Assembly (NCBI GenBank): GCA_041661865.1 | Contig: JBAZTO010000068.1 | Location: 1 to 16,524, forward strand | Reading direction: 5' to 3' | DNA: 16,524 bases | Origin: JBAZTO01 sp041661865 | GTDB taxonomy: Bacteria; Planctomycetota; Phycisphaerae; SM23-33 | Part shown: positions 1-5,316 of the stretch, piece by piece | Position numbering within the stretch: position 1 is the first letter of the stretch | Layout: every line of letters starts with the position of its first letter | Translations under genes and position numbers: made by a program | Notes under the pieces: model-generated | What the model saw: the letters and a program-made list of their open reading frames with translations, nothing else | Database searches by the model: none | What the model was told of the DNA's origin: nothing

Positions 1-29
1 TCAATCCCGACTTCCTTGTCCTGATCCAT
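1..29 (-). CDS. Start of an outward-reading gene, truncated by the window edge (MDQDKEVGI...)
   Basis: On the minus strand an ATG at 29 is preceded at a 6-nt distance by GAGGAG (36-41), a good ribosome binding site. Only nine complete codons, MDQDKEVGI, lie inside the window, so no family can be assigned. The same start, with identical upstream DNA, occurs at 16478 on the plus strand and continues there for a few more codons. The gene is divergent from ilvC. It could be one of two paralogues, or the same gene represented twice by mistake. Confidence 0.55.
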
Positions 30-108
30 CGTTGTCTCCTCATGTGGATTGTCAATATGAGAAGATATTCCGATTATTCCGAAAGCGCCAGAAGAATTTG
101 TCACACCC
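1..108. repeat. Left arm of a perfect 108-bp inverted repeat
   Basis: Every base from 1 to 108 is the reverse complement of 16506 down to 16399 (paired positions sum to 16507). Identity stops between 108 and 109, where this side continues into the ilvC promoter region. The arm holds an ATG on the minus strand at 29, its ribosome binding site and about 65 bp of upstream DNA. The repeat may continue to the left of the window, so its true length is unknown. It could be a real inverted duplication or an assembly artefact. Confidence 0.97.
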
Positions 109-130
109 ATTCAATCTGCCCAAAAGTGGC

Positions 131-159
131 TTGACGGCCTTGCCGGGCGGCTGTAAAAA
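131..159 (+). promoter_or_regulatory. Candidate sigma-70-type promoter of ilvC
   Basis: TTGACG (131-136) and TAAAAA (154-159) are separated by exactly 17 bp. The -35 box matches the consensus at 5 of 6 positions and the -10 box at 4 of 6. The expected transcription start near 166 would give a leader of about 40 nt. The site lies just inside the end of the 108-bp inverted repeat, in DNA unique to this side. Confidence 0.5.
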
Positions 160-204
160 GGTGGATTCTGCTGGTTGCTGACAATCTCTTTAAGGAGCTA
201 CATA

Positions 205-1221
205 ATGGCACAGTTGAAGATCCTCTACGACAAAGACGGCTCGCTGGCGCCCCTGAAGGGCAAGACCGTTTCCATCATCGGGTTCGGCTCCCAGGGCCAC
301 GCCCACGCTCAGAACCTGCGCGACAGCGGCATCAACGTACTGGTGTCGGAGCTGCCGGGCACGAACAACTACAACCTGGCCGTCAAGGCCGGCTTCAAGC
401 CCGTCTCGGCCGCCGAGGCGACGCAGAAGGGCGACCTGATCGTCATCACGCTGCCCGACGAGGTCCAGGCCATCGTCTACAAGAAAGACATCGAGGCCAA
501 CCTCAAGCCCGGCAAGACGCTGGGCTTCTGCCACGGCTTCAACATTCACTTCAAGCACATCGTCCCGCCCAAGGGCGTGGACGTGGTGATGATCGCCCCC
601 AAGGGCCCCGGCCACACCGTGCGAAGCTGCTACGTCGAAGGCGGCGGCGTGCCCTGCCTGATCGCGGTGGAAAAGAACGAGAGCGGCAAGGCCTTTGAAC
701 TGGCCCTGGCCTGGGGCATCGGCATCGGCGGCGGCCGGGCCGGCATCATCGAGACCACCTACAAGGAAGAGACCGAGACCGACCTGTTCGGCGAGCAGGT
801 GGTTCTCTGCGGCGGCCTGACGGCCCTGGTCAAGGCGGGCTTCGAGACGCTGACCGAGGCCGGCTATCAGCCGCACATCGCGTACTTCGAAGTGCTGCAC
901 GAGCTGCTGCTGATTATCAAGCTCATGAGCGAGGGCGGCATCAGCTACATGCGTTACAGCATCTCCAACACGGCCGAGTACGGCGACCTGACCCGTGGCC
1001 CGCGGATCGCCACCGACCAGACCCGCGCCGAGATGAAGAAGATCCTCAAGGAGATCCAGGACGGCAGCTTCGCCAGGGAATGGCTCGACGAATGCAAGAA
1101 CGGCAAGCCCAACTTCAAGCGGCTTTACGAGGCCGACAAGAACCACCCCATCGAGGTGGTCGGCAAGCAACTCCGCAAGATGTTCAGCTGGATGGAAGCC
1201 AAGGAAACCCCCGAAGAATAA
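205..1221 (+). CDS. ilvC: Ketol-acid reductoisomerase (class I KARI)
   Basis: The enzyme converts 2-acetolactate or 2-aceto-2-hydroxybutyrate to the dihydroxy acid in valine, leucine and isoleucine synthesis, in the cytoplasm, using Mg2+ and NAD(P)H. The 338 residues match the short class I length. Residues 24-31 hold the dinucleotide-binding motif GFGSQGH. Then come CHGFNIHF (109-116), APKGPGHTVR (131-140), the metal-ligand segment ETDLFGEQ (191-198, D193 and E197) and the knotted C-terminal domain with E229 and E233. The ATG at 205 is chosen over an upstream TTG at 175 because TAAGGAG (191-197) sits just before it and the protein starts as in the family. The cofactor loop at 47-55 (VSELPGTNN) lacks the Arg and Ser residues that usually hold the NADPH phosphate. 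No acetolactate synthase gene is in view, so the gene appears to be transcribed alone between its promoter and terminators. Confidence 0.96.
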   Translation: MAQLKILYDKDGSLAPLKGKTVSIIGFGSQGHAHAQNLRDSGINVLVSELPGTNNYNLAVKAGFKPVSAAEATQKGDLIVITLPDEVQAIVYKKDIEANLKPGKTLGFCHGFNIHFKHIVPPKGVDVVMIAPKGPGHTVRSCYVEGGGVPCLIAVEKNESGKAFELALAWGIGIGGGRAGIIETTYKEETETDLFGEQVVLCGGLTALVKAGFETLTEAGYQPHIAYFEVLHELLLIIKLMSEGGISYMRYSISNTAEYGDLTRGPRIATDQTRAEMKKILKEIQDGSFAREWLDECKNGKPNFKRLYEADKNHPIEVVGKQLRKMFSWMEAKETPEE

Positions 1222-1230
1222 TGAACGCCC

Positions 1231-1260
1231 GCGTGCAGGTATGCACGCTCTACGGTTTTT
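1231..1260 (+). terminator. First of two tandem hairpins after ilvC
   Basis: GCGTGCA (1231-1237) and TGCACGC (1242-1248) form a 7-bp stem with a 4-nt loop, nine bases after the ilvC stop. A T run (1256-1260) follows seven bases later. That spacing is loose for an intrinsic terminator, so it is probably a weak one or an RNA 3'-end stabiliser. Confidence 0.4.
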
Positions 1261-1276
1261 CAGGTTCACGCAGATC

Positions 1277-1311
1277 ACAGGGACAGCCCCAGCGGGTTGT
1301 CCCTGTTTTTT
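1277..1311 (+). terminator. Rho-independent terminator of ilvC
   Basis: CAGGGACA (1278-1285) pairs with TGTCCCTG (1298-1305). The stem extends inward through GCCC/GGGT to about 12 bp around a 4-nt loop, and is followed directly by six T residues (1306-1311). This is a textbook intrinsic terminator and should isolate ilvC from the isomerase gene downstream. Confidence 0.88.
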
Positions 1312-1416
1312 GACCAACCTTCACCCGCCCGCCGCCAATTTGTAGTGGCCATGAGGCCGCGGCGGCCGTAAACTCTCCCTGCTGTTTTGACAAGCCATAC
1401 GAGGAAAGGACATCGC

Positions 1417-2175
1417 ATGAAACCCATCAGCATTCAGCTTTACACGCTTCGCGATCAGGCCAAGACCGATTTCATCGGCGTGCTCACACGATTGGCCGCC
1501 ATCGGTTATGTCGGCGTCGAGCCGGCCGGGCTGCACGGCCACAAGCCCGAGGAAATCCGCAAGGTTCTCGACGGCCTGGGCCTGCGGGTCAGTTCCGCCC
1601 ACGGCGGCACCGCGACGCGCGAGAATCTCCAGGAGACCGTGGATACCGCCAAGGCACTGGGCCACAGTCTGGTCATCGCCGGCAAGGGCCCCGACGGCTT
1701 CAAGACGCTCGACGATATCAAGGCCACCGCCGAGTCCTTCCAGCAGGCCGCCGAGCTGCTCAAGCCGCACGGCATCCGCATGGGCTATCACAACCACTGG
1801 TGGGAGATGGAACTGGTGGACGGCAAGCTCGGGCTGGAATGGCTGCTGGAGTTGGCCCCCGGCCTGGTCAGCCAGACCGACCTGTACTGGGTCAGCAACT
1901 TCGAGCGCGTCAACGTGCCCCAGTTTGTCGCCAGGCACAAGGCCCGCATCGTCAGCCTGCACGCCAAGGACGGCCCGCTGACAGACTCCAAGGCGAACAT
2001 GGTCGCCGTCGGCTCGGGCAAGATGGACATCCCCGCCTGCGTCGCCGCCGCCGATGAAAAGGTGCTGGAGTGGGTCGTGGTCGAACTGGACCGCTGCGCG
2101 ACGGACATGTTTGAAGCCGTCGAAGGCAGCTATCGCTACCTCACCAGCAAGGGCCTGGCCAAGGGCAACAAGTAA
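1417..2175 (+). CDS. Sugar phosphate isomerase/epimerase-like TIM-barrel protein
   Basis: The 252-residue protein belongs to the xylose isomerase-like TIM-barrel / AP-endonuclease-2 superfamily. It starts with the typical first strand ISIQLYTLRD (residues 4-13). Likely metal or active-site residues are H125, H127 and E130 in GYHNHWWEME, D155 in QTDLYWV, H182 in SLHAKDG and E223 in VVVELDRC. No signal peptide is seen, so it is probably cytoplasmic. Substrates in this family vary widely (inositol derivatives, ketohexoses, hydroxypyruvate) and cannot be told from sequence alone. The ATG at 1417 follows the purine-rich GAGGAAAGGA (1401-1410); an upstream TTG at 1387 is less likely. It is separated from ilvC by the terminators and converges on the recombinase gene. 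Confidence 0.85.
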   Translation: MKPISIQLYTLRDQAKTDFIGVLTRLAAIGYVGVEPAGLHGHKPEEIRKVLDGLGLRVSSAHGGTATRENLQETVDTAKALGHSLVIAGKGPDGFKTLDDIKATAESFQQAAELLKPHGIRMGYHNHWWEMELVDGKLGLEWLLELAPGLVSQTDLYWVSNFERVNVPQFVARHKARIVSLHAKDGPLTDSKANMVAVGSGKMDIPACVAAADEKVLEWVVVELDRCATDMFEAVEGSYRYLTSKGLAKGNK

Positions 2176-2203
2176 CCAGCGACCTCAGCCGCAGCGTCAG
2201 CCG

Positions 2204-2234
2204 CGAACCCACCTGCCGGCAGGCGGCGGGTTCG
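2204..2234. other. Hairpin between two convergent genes
   Basis: CGAACCC (2204-2210) pairs with GGGTTCG (2228-2234). Inside lies the perfect palindrome CCTGCCGGCAGG (2212-2223). It sits between the isomerase stop (2175) and the recombinase stop (2238), where a bidirectional transcription end would be useful. There is no T run on either side, so an intrinsic terminator is not proven. Confidence 0.4.
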
Positions 2235-2237
2235 TGG

Positions 2238-3221
2238 CTACGACTTCTCGTTGGCCATGGGGTGGGCGCGGTCGTAGACTTCCTTCAGCCGCGTGGTGGT
2301 CAGGTGCGTGTAGATCTGCGTGGTGGAGAGGCTCTGGTGGCCGAGCATTTCCTGCACGCTGCGCAGGTCGGCCCCGGCGTTGAGCATGTGCGTGGCGAAA
2401 CTGTGGCGCAGCACGTGCGGGCTGGCGTGGCCGGCGATGCCGGCGGAGAGCAGATACTTGTCAAGCTTCCGCCGGATGGACCGGTCGGACAGTCGCGTGT
2501 TGGACTTGTTGACGAACAGCGGCCCCTGTCGCACCGCCGCCCCATCGGCCGATACCCGCTTGGCCAGGTAAGCTCGGATCGCGGCCATGGCCTTGCCGCC
2601 CATGGGCACCAGCCGCTCCTTCTTGCCCTTGCCCCGGATGCGAAGCGCCCCGGAAAACTCGTCGAGATCCTCGACGTTCAAGCCCACTACCTCGCTGATT
2701 CGCAGGCCCGAGGAGTAGATCGTCTCGAGGATGGCCTTGTCGCGGGCTCCCAGCGCCGTGGCCTTGTCGGGCGCGTCCAGCAGCGCGCTGACCTCCAGGA
2801 CGTCCAGGCACTTGGGCAGCCGCTTGTCCTGCCGCGGCGTGCGGATGACGCTGACGGGCGAATGCTCCAACTGGCCCGTCCGCACCAGGTACTTGTAAAA
2901 GCTCCGCAGCGAGGCGAGCTTGCGGGCCACCGTCGCCTTGGAATACTCGTTGTTGCGCATCATGGCCAGGAACGAGCGGATCTCGGTGGGGCTGACAGCC
3001 AGGAGCTGCTCGCCCATCGCCTCGCTTGAGATGGACTCGATGGAGGCCAGGTTCTCGGCCGTGAGAATGCCGCCCGCGCCGGCCGAGGCCGGGGGCGTGG
3101 CCAGAAACTGGCTGAATTGGAGCAGGTCGGCCGCGTAGGACCGCACCGTGTGGGCTGAGAAATTGCGTTCTCCGTCGAGATACTCCAGAAAACGCGCCAG
3201 TAAAGAAATGTTCCGTATCAT
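2238..3221 (-). CDS. xerC: XerC/XerD-type tyrosine recombinase
   Basis: Site-specific recombinase of the kind that resolves chromosome dimers at dif. From the ATG at 3221 it has 327 residues: an N-terminal SAM-like core-binding domain, then the catalytic domain. The full catalytic set is visible: R174 in SGLRISEV, K198 in RGKGKKERLVP, H269 and R272 in HVLRHSFATH, H295 in LGHQSLSTTQ and the nucleophile Y304 in IYTHL. About 30 extra residues lie in the N-terminal domain between FLATP and PTEIRSFL. The frame is open upstream, with ATGs at 3245 and 3320. I prefer 3221 because MIRNISLLARFLEYL resembles the family N-terminus, and a start at 3320 would overlap the upstream gene by 44 bp and include a hairpin (3251-3267). 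It follows the small gene at 3277-3501. No dif site was recognised. Housekeeping use is likely, but XerC, XerD and a specialised integrase cannot be separated here. Confidence 0.9.
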   Translation of the reverse strand: MIRNISLLARFLEYLDGERNFSAHTVRSYAADLLQFSQFLATPPASAGAGGILTAENLASIESISSEAMGEQLLAVSPTEIRSFLAMMRNNEYSKATVARKLASLRSFYKYLVRTGQLEHSPVSVIRTPRQDKRLPKCLDVLEVSALLDAPDKATALGARDKAILETIYSSGLRISEVVGLNVEDLDEFSGALRIRGKGKKERLVPMGGKAMAAIRAYLAKRVSADGAAVRQGPLFVNKSNTRLSDRSIRRKLDKYLLSAGIAGHASPHVLRHSFATHMLNAGADLRSVQEMLGHQSLSTTQIYTHLTTTRLKEVYDRAHPMANEKS

Positions 3222-3250
3222 TCGCCGCCTGAACCCCTCTCGCATCGCTG

Positions 3251-3267
3251 CGATCCGCGACGGATCG
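3251..3267. other. Short perfect hairpin between the small gene and xerC
   Basis: CGATCCG (3251-3257) and CGGATCG (3261-3267) form a 7-bp stem with a 3-nt loop. It lies just after the stop of the small minus-strand gene (3277) and before the preferred xerC start (3221). It could tune translation or RNA stability between the two genes. Confidence 0.45.
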
Positions 3268-3276
3268 GGTGTTTCG

Positions 3277-3501
3277 TCAGGCGCGGACTTCTTGTGCCGG
3301 ACGGACGAGCGCCGATCCATCGGCCAGGGCGTCCTGGGCCACCTTCAAGCTCATGGTGGCCGCGTCCAGCCAGTCAAAACCCGCACCCTCATCTTCAGCC
3401 AATTGCATCAACTGATCCATCACCATGCCTTCGCAGCCGACGCTGTAGCGAAACACGTACTTGCGGCGTCCCTTGGCGAAGATCAGAGTTCTTGTGCTCA
3501 T
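3277..3501 (-). CDS. Small hypothetical protein (74 aa) upstream of xerC
   Basis: I do not recognise a named family. The protein starts MSTRTLIFAKGRRKYVFRYS and has mixed, protein-like composition. Alternating hydrophobic residues near the N-terminus suggest beta strands (TLIFAK, KYVFRYSVGC), followed by a predicted acidic helix (MDQLMQLAEDEG) and a second helix (AATMSLKVAQDAL). There is no signal peptide, membrane segment or cysteine motif; the single Cys is in SVGCEG. The ATG at 3501 has only a weak ribosome binding site. Its position 55 bp ahead of the preferred xerC start, on the same strand, suggests co-transcription. The balanced composition argues that it is real and not a shadow frame, but this is inference. 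Confidence 0.6.
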   Translation of the reverse strand: MSTRTLIFAKGRRKYVFRYSVGCEGMVMDQLMQLAEDEGAGFDWLDAATMSLKVAQDALADGSALVRPAQEVRA

Positions 3502-3626
3502 ATCAGTGGTCCAAACGGTTCCGATGCGGCATTACGCCCTATCGTCGGACAATGCTCACGCTATAGTTATCGGATCATCAGGTCGAAAACCTGAGCAGAT
3601 ATGGAATCCGTCCTGAAGTGTTTTGG

Positions 3627-3654
3627 TTGGCGGCGGCAGCCAGGCCGATATACT
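3627..3654 (+). promoter_or_regulatory. Candidate promoter of tatC
   Basis: TTGGCG (3627-3632) and TATACT (3649-3654) are 16 bp apart. The -10 box matches the consensus at 5 of 6 positions. The start of transcription would fall near 3661, giving a 17-nt leader before the ATG at 3678. An open frame upstream of that ATG would require initiation inside this promoter, which supports the downstream start. Confidence 0.45.
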
Positions 3655-3677
3655 TTAATGACCCGGGAATCGACCGC

Positions 3678-4490
3678 ATGGAAGACATCGCCGAAACCGC
3701 CGAGGAAGAAGAGAATCCCGGCAGGAAGAAGATGACGCTTGGGGAACACCTCGAGGAGTTCCGCAAGCGGGTTATCTACTCTCTAATCGGGCTGGCCGCG
3801 ACCATGAGTGTCACCCTGATCTGGGGGCAGTGGATCCTCGCCCAGCTTGAGTTGCCCTACAAAAAAGTGATGCTGGAATGCCATCTCGACCCGCGCCTGA
3901 CGGTGCTGTCGAGCACCGCGGGCTTTGCGGTCTATTTCAAGGTGACGCTGATCGCCGGGGCCCTCCTCGCCTCGCCGTGGATTTTCTACCAGCTTTGGAT
4001 GTTCGTCTCGGCCGGGCTTTATCCCAAGGAACGGCGCTACGTCACTTATGCCGTCCCCTTCTCCGTGACGCTCTTCGTCGGCGGCGCGATGTTCTTCCTC
4101 TACGTGGCCGCCCCGCCGATGCTGCGGTTCCTGATCGGTTTCTCACAATGGCTCGACCTGAACCCCATGATCACGCTGGACGACCAGATCGACTTCATGA
4201 CCAAGTCGATGTTCCTGTTCGGCCTGGCCTTCCAGACCCCGCTGGTAATCCTGATCCTGGCCAAGATCGGGCTGATCAACAGCAGGATGCTCAGCAAGCA
4301 CCGCCGACATGTGATCGTGATCATCCTGATCGTGGCCGGGCTCCTGACGGCCTCGCCCAACGTGGTGGACCAATTCGTGCTGGCCGTGCCGCTCTACCTG
4401 CTCTATGAATTGGGCGTCCTCCTGGTGCGCATCCTGGTGGACCGGCCGCGACAGGCCCAGGAGCAGGCTGAGGCACGAGGCGAAGAGTAA
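3678..4490 (+). CDS. tatC: Sec-independent protein translocase TatC
   Basis: TatC is the multi-spanning receptor subunit of the twin-arginine translocase, which exports folded proteins across the inner membrane. The 270-residue protein has an acidic N-terminal extension (residues 1-18), then the conserved TLGEHLEEFRKR (20-31). Six hydrophobic segments follow, with the signature SPWIFYQLWMFVSAGLYPKERR-type loop around 99-120 (E118) and the C-terminal TASPNVVDQF (225-233) and PLYLLYELG (238-246). In the fourth segment the family Glu is Gln (Q186 in GLAFQTP), a substitution seen in other TatC proteins. The ATG at 3678 is preferred over an upstream GTG at 3618, which overlaps the candidate promoter. 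It converges with tatA; no tatB is in view. Confidence 0.96.
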   Translation: MEDIAETAEEEENPGRKKMTLGEHLEEFRKRVIYSLIGLAATMSVTLIWGQWILAQLELPYKKVMLECHLDPRLTVLSSTAGFAVYFKVTLIAGALLASPWIFYQLWMFVSAGLYPKERRYVTYAVPFSVTLFVGGAMFFLYVAAPPMLRFLIGFSQWLDLNPMITLDDQIDFMTKSMFLFGLAFQTPLVILILAKIGLINSRMLSKHRRHVIVIILIVAGLLTASPNVVDQFVLAVPLYLLYELGVLLVRILVDRPRQAQEQAEARGEE

Positions 4491-4863
4491 GCTCGACGCT
4501 CCCCAACGGCCAAAAAAAGGAAGGCCAAGCTCGCGAGCTTTGAGGCTCACTGGCTTGGCCTTCCGGCGAAGGGCAATGCGTTGAAACGTCTAGAACCGGT
4601 TTCATAACCTGCACGGGTCGCGACGAGGCAGGTTATGGTGCAGGCCGAGGCGTGAGGCCGACGGCGACCCCAGTTGGGTCGTCGAGGCCGAACAACGACG
4701 GCATGCGACATAGGATGCCTCGTCCCGAAGGGTTGCGATGAAAACACGGCATTTGCCACGTCAGGCCTCCTCGACAACCCAGCAAGGGTTGTCAACGTCG
4801 GCCTTCCTTGCATCTGCCCTGTTTTGATCGCAACGCGATCCCGCGGAGGTTATGAAACCGGTT
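4491..4863. other. Gene-free stretch between tatC and tatA
   Basis: No convincing gene is seen in these 373 bp. Short open frames on both strands have arginine- and proline-rich, shadow-like translations. The stretch holds a minus-strand terminator (4512-4564) and most of a 276-bp inverted-repeat element (4591-4866). Inner hairpins are ATAACCTGC/GCAGGTTAT (4604-4612 with 4628-4636), GACAACCC/GGGTTGTC (about 4773-4793) and GATCGC/GCGATC (about 4827-4840). Confidence 0.7.
4512..4564 (-). terminator. Strong intrinsic terminator on the minus strand
   Basis: GGAAGGCCAAGC (4519-4530) and GCTTGGCCTTCC (4553-4564) form a perfect 12-bp stem with a 22-nt loop. The A run at 4512-4518 becomes a U run directly after the stem in minus-strand RNA. 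It therefore ends transcription coming from tatA, although it lies about 300 bp beyond the tatA stop. On the plus strand it has no T run, so for tatC it would act only as a hairpin. Confidence 0.82.
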
Positions 4864-4866
4864 CTA
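4591..4866. repeat. 276-bp element bounded by perfect 20-bp inverted repeats
   Basis: TAGAACCGGTTTCATAACCT (4591-4610) returns as its exact reverse complement at 4847-4866. Inside are further inverted pieces, for example GACGAGGCA (4622-4630) against TGCCTCGTC (4716-4724), so the element is palindromic at several scales. The right arm contains the last bases of tatA: its TAG stop is 4864-4866. No clear target-site duplication is seen beyond a possible TA. A MITE-like insertion that replaced the 3' end of tatA, or a large structured RNA tail on the tatA transcript, are both possible. Confidence 0.8.
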
Positions 4867-5145
4867 CTGTTTGCTCTGATCTTCCGGCGGGACCGGCGGC
4901 ATGGAGGCCGGCTGCTTGGGCTGCTCCGGCGCCTTGGGCGTGGTATCACTGTTCATCGCCGAATGCACGTCCTGCTTGACACCCTCGACCTCTTCCTTGA
5001 AAGTCCTCAAACTTCGGCCGATTCCCTTGGCCAGTTCAGGCAGCTTCTTGCCGCCAAACAGCAGCAGAACTACCAGCAGGATTACGACGACTTCCGGCGT
5101 CCCCAGCGGCCCGATCAAAGCCAGCGTGTTGTCTATCGTGAGCAT
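4864..5145 (-). CDS. tatA: Sec-independent protein translocase TatA
   Basis: TatA subunits oligomerise to permit passage of folded proteins across the inner membrane with TatC. The 93-residue protein shows the family plan: one membrane segment at 18-29 (EVVVILLVVLLL), the FGGKK hinge at 30-34, the amphipathic helix LPELAKGIGRSLRTFKEEVE (35-54), and a proline-rich polar tail. The tail is short and charged, more like TatA or TatE than TatB. The ATG at 5145 is preceded by AAAGGA. The stop codon lies within the right arm of the 20-bp inverted repeat, so the last residues (SKQ) may derive from an inserted element. It converges with tatC. Confidence 0.95.
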   Translation of the reverse strand: MLTIDNTLALIGPLGTPEVVVILLVVLLLFGGKKLPELAKGIGRSLRTFKEEVEGVKQDVHSAMNSDTTPKAPEQPKQPASMPPVPPEDQSKQ

Positions 5146-5204
5146 GGATGGTCCTTTGACAATTTTTTCCGACCGGCTGCCTCAGCCGACCCTGTGCCTG
5201 ACAC

Positions 5205-5210
5205 ATTATA
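5205..5210 (-). promoter_or_regulatory. Perfect -10 box upstream of tatA
   Basis: TATAAT is present on the minus strand at 5205-5210. No convincing -35 box lies 16-18 bp upstream. The inferred transcription start near 5198 gives a leader of about 50 nt to the tatA ATG at 5145. The box is flanked by TGAC and GTCA, a short inverted pair that could be an operator half-site, but this is weak. Confidence 0.4.
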
Positions 5211-5250
5211 GCGTCACGGACTGCCCGAACTTCTTTCCGCACCTGTACTA

Positions 5251-5284
5251 ATTGACGGTAGCCCCTGCCGGGGTCGGCGTCAAT
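5251..5284. other. Hairpin downstream of hemA
   Basis: ATTGACG (5251-5257) pairs with CGTCAAT (5278-5284), with an inner GCCCC/GGGGT pairing around TGCC. It lies 33 bp beyond the hemA stop, between hemA and the tatA promoter. No U run follows on the minus strand, so it is a possible but unproven transcript end. Confidence 0.45.
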
Positions 5285-5316
5285 AGCCTGCCAACCCTCA
5301 AGGACAAGGCATTTGC

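Noticed and set aside
190..1317. A 375-codon minus-strand frame opposite ilvC
   Set aside because: Shadow of ilvC; composition is Val, Gly, Leu and Asp-rich without any recognisable motif.
2238..3320. Integrase of a mobile element or integron
   Set aside because: No attachment site, tRNA, cassette array or phage gene is nearby, and the protein looks like housekeeping XerC/XerD.
4512..4564. Terminator for tatC on the plus strand
   Set aside because: The T run is only on the minus-strand side of the stem, so the intrinsic terminator works for transcription from tatA. For tatC it is at most a hairpin.
4547..4813. An 88-codon minus-strand frame in the tatC-tatA gap
   Set aside because: Arg/Pro/Ser-rich translation lying in the inverted-repeat element, with no convincing ribosome binding site. 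Repeat sequence is the simpler explanation.
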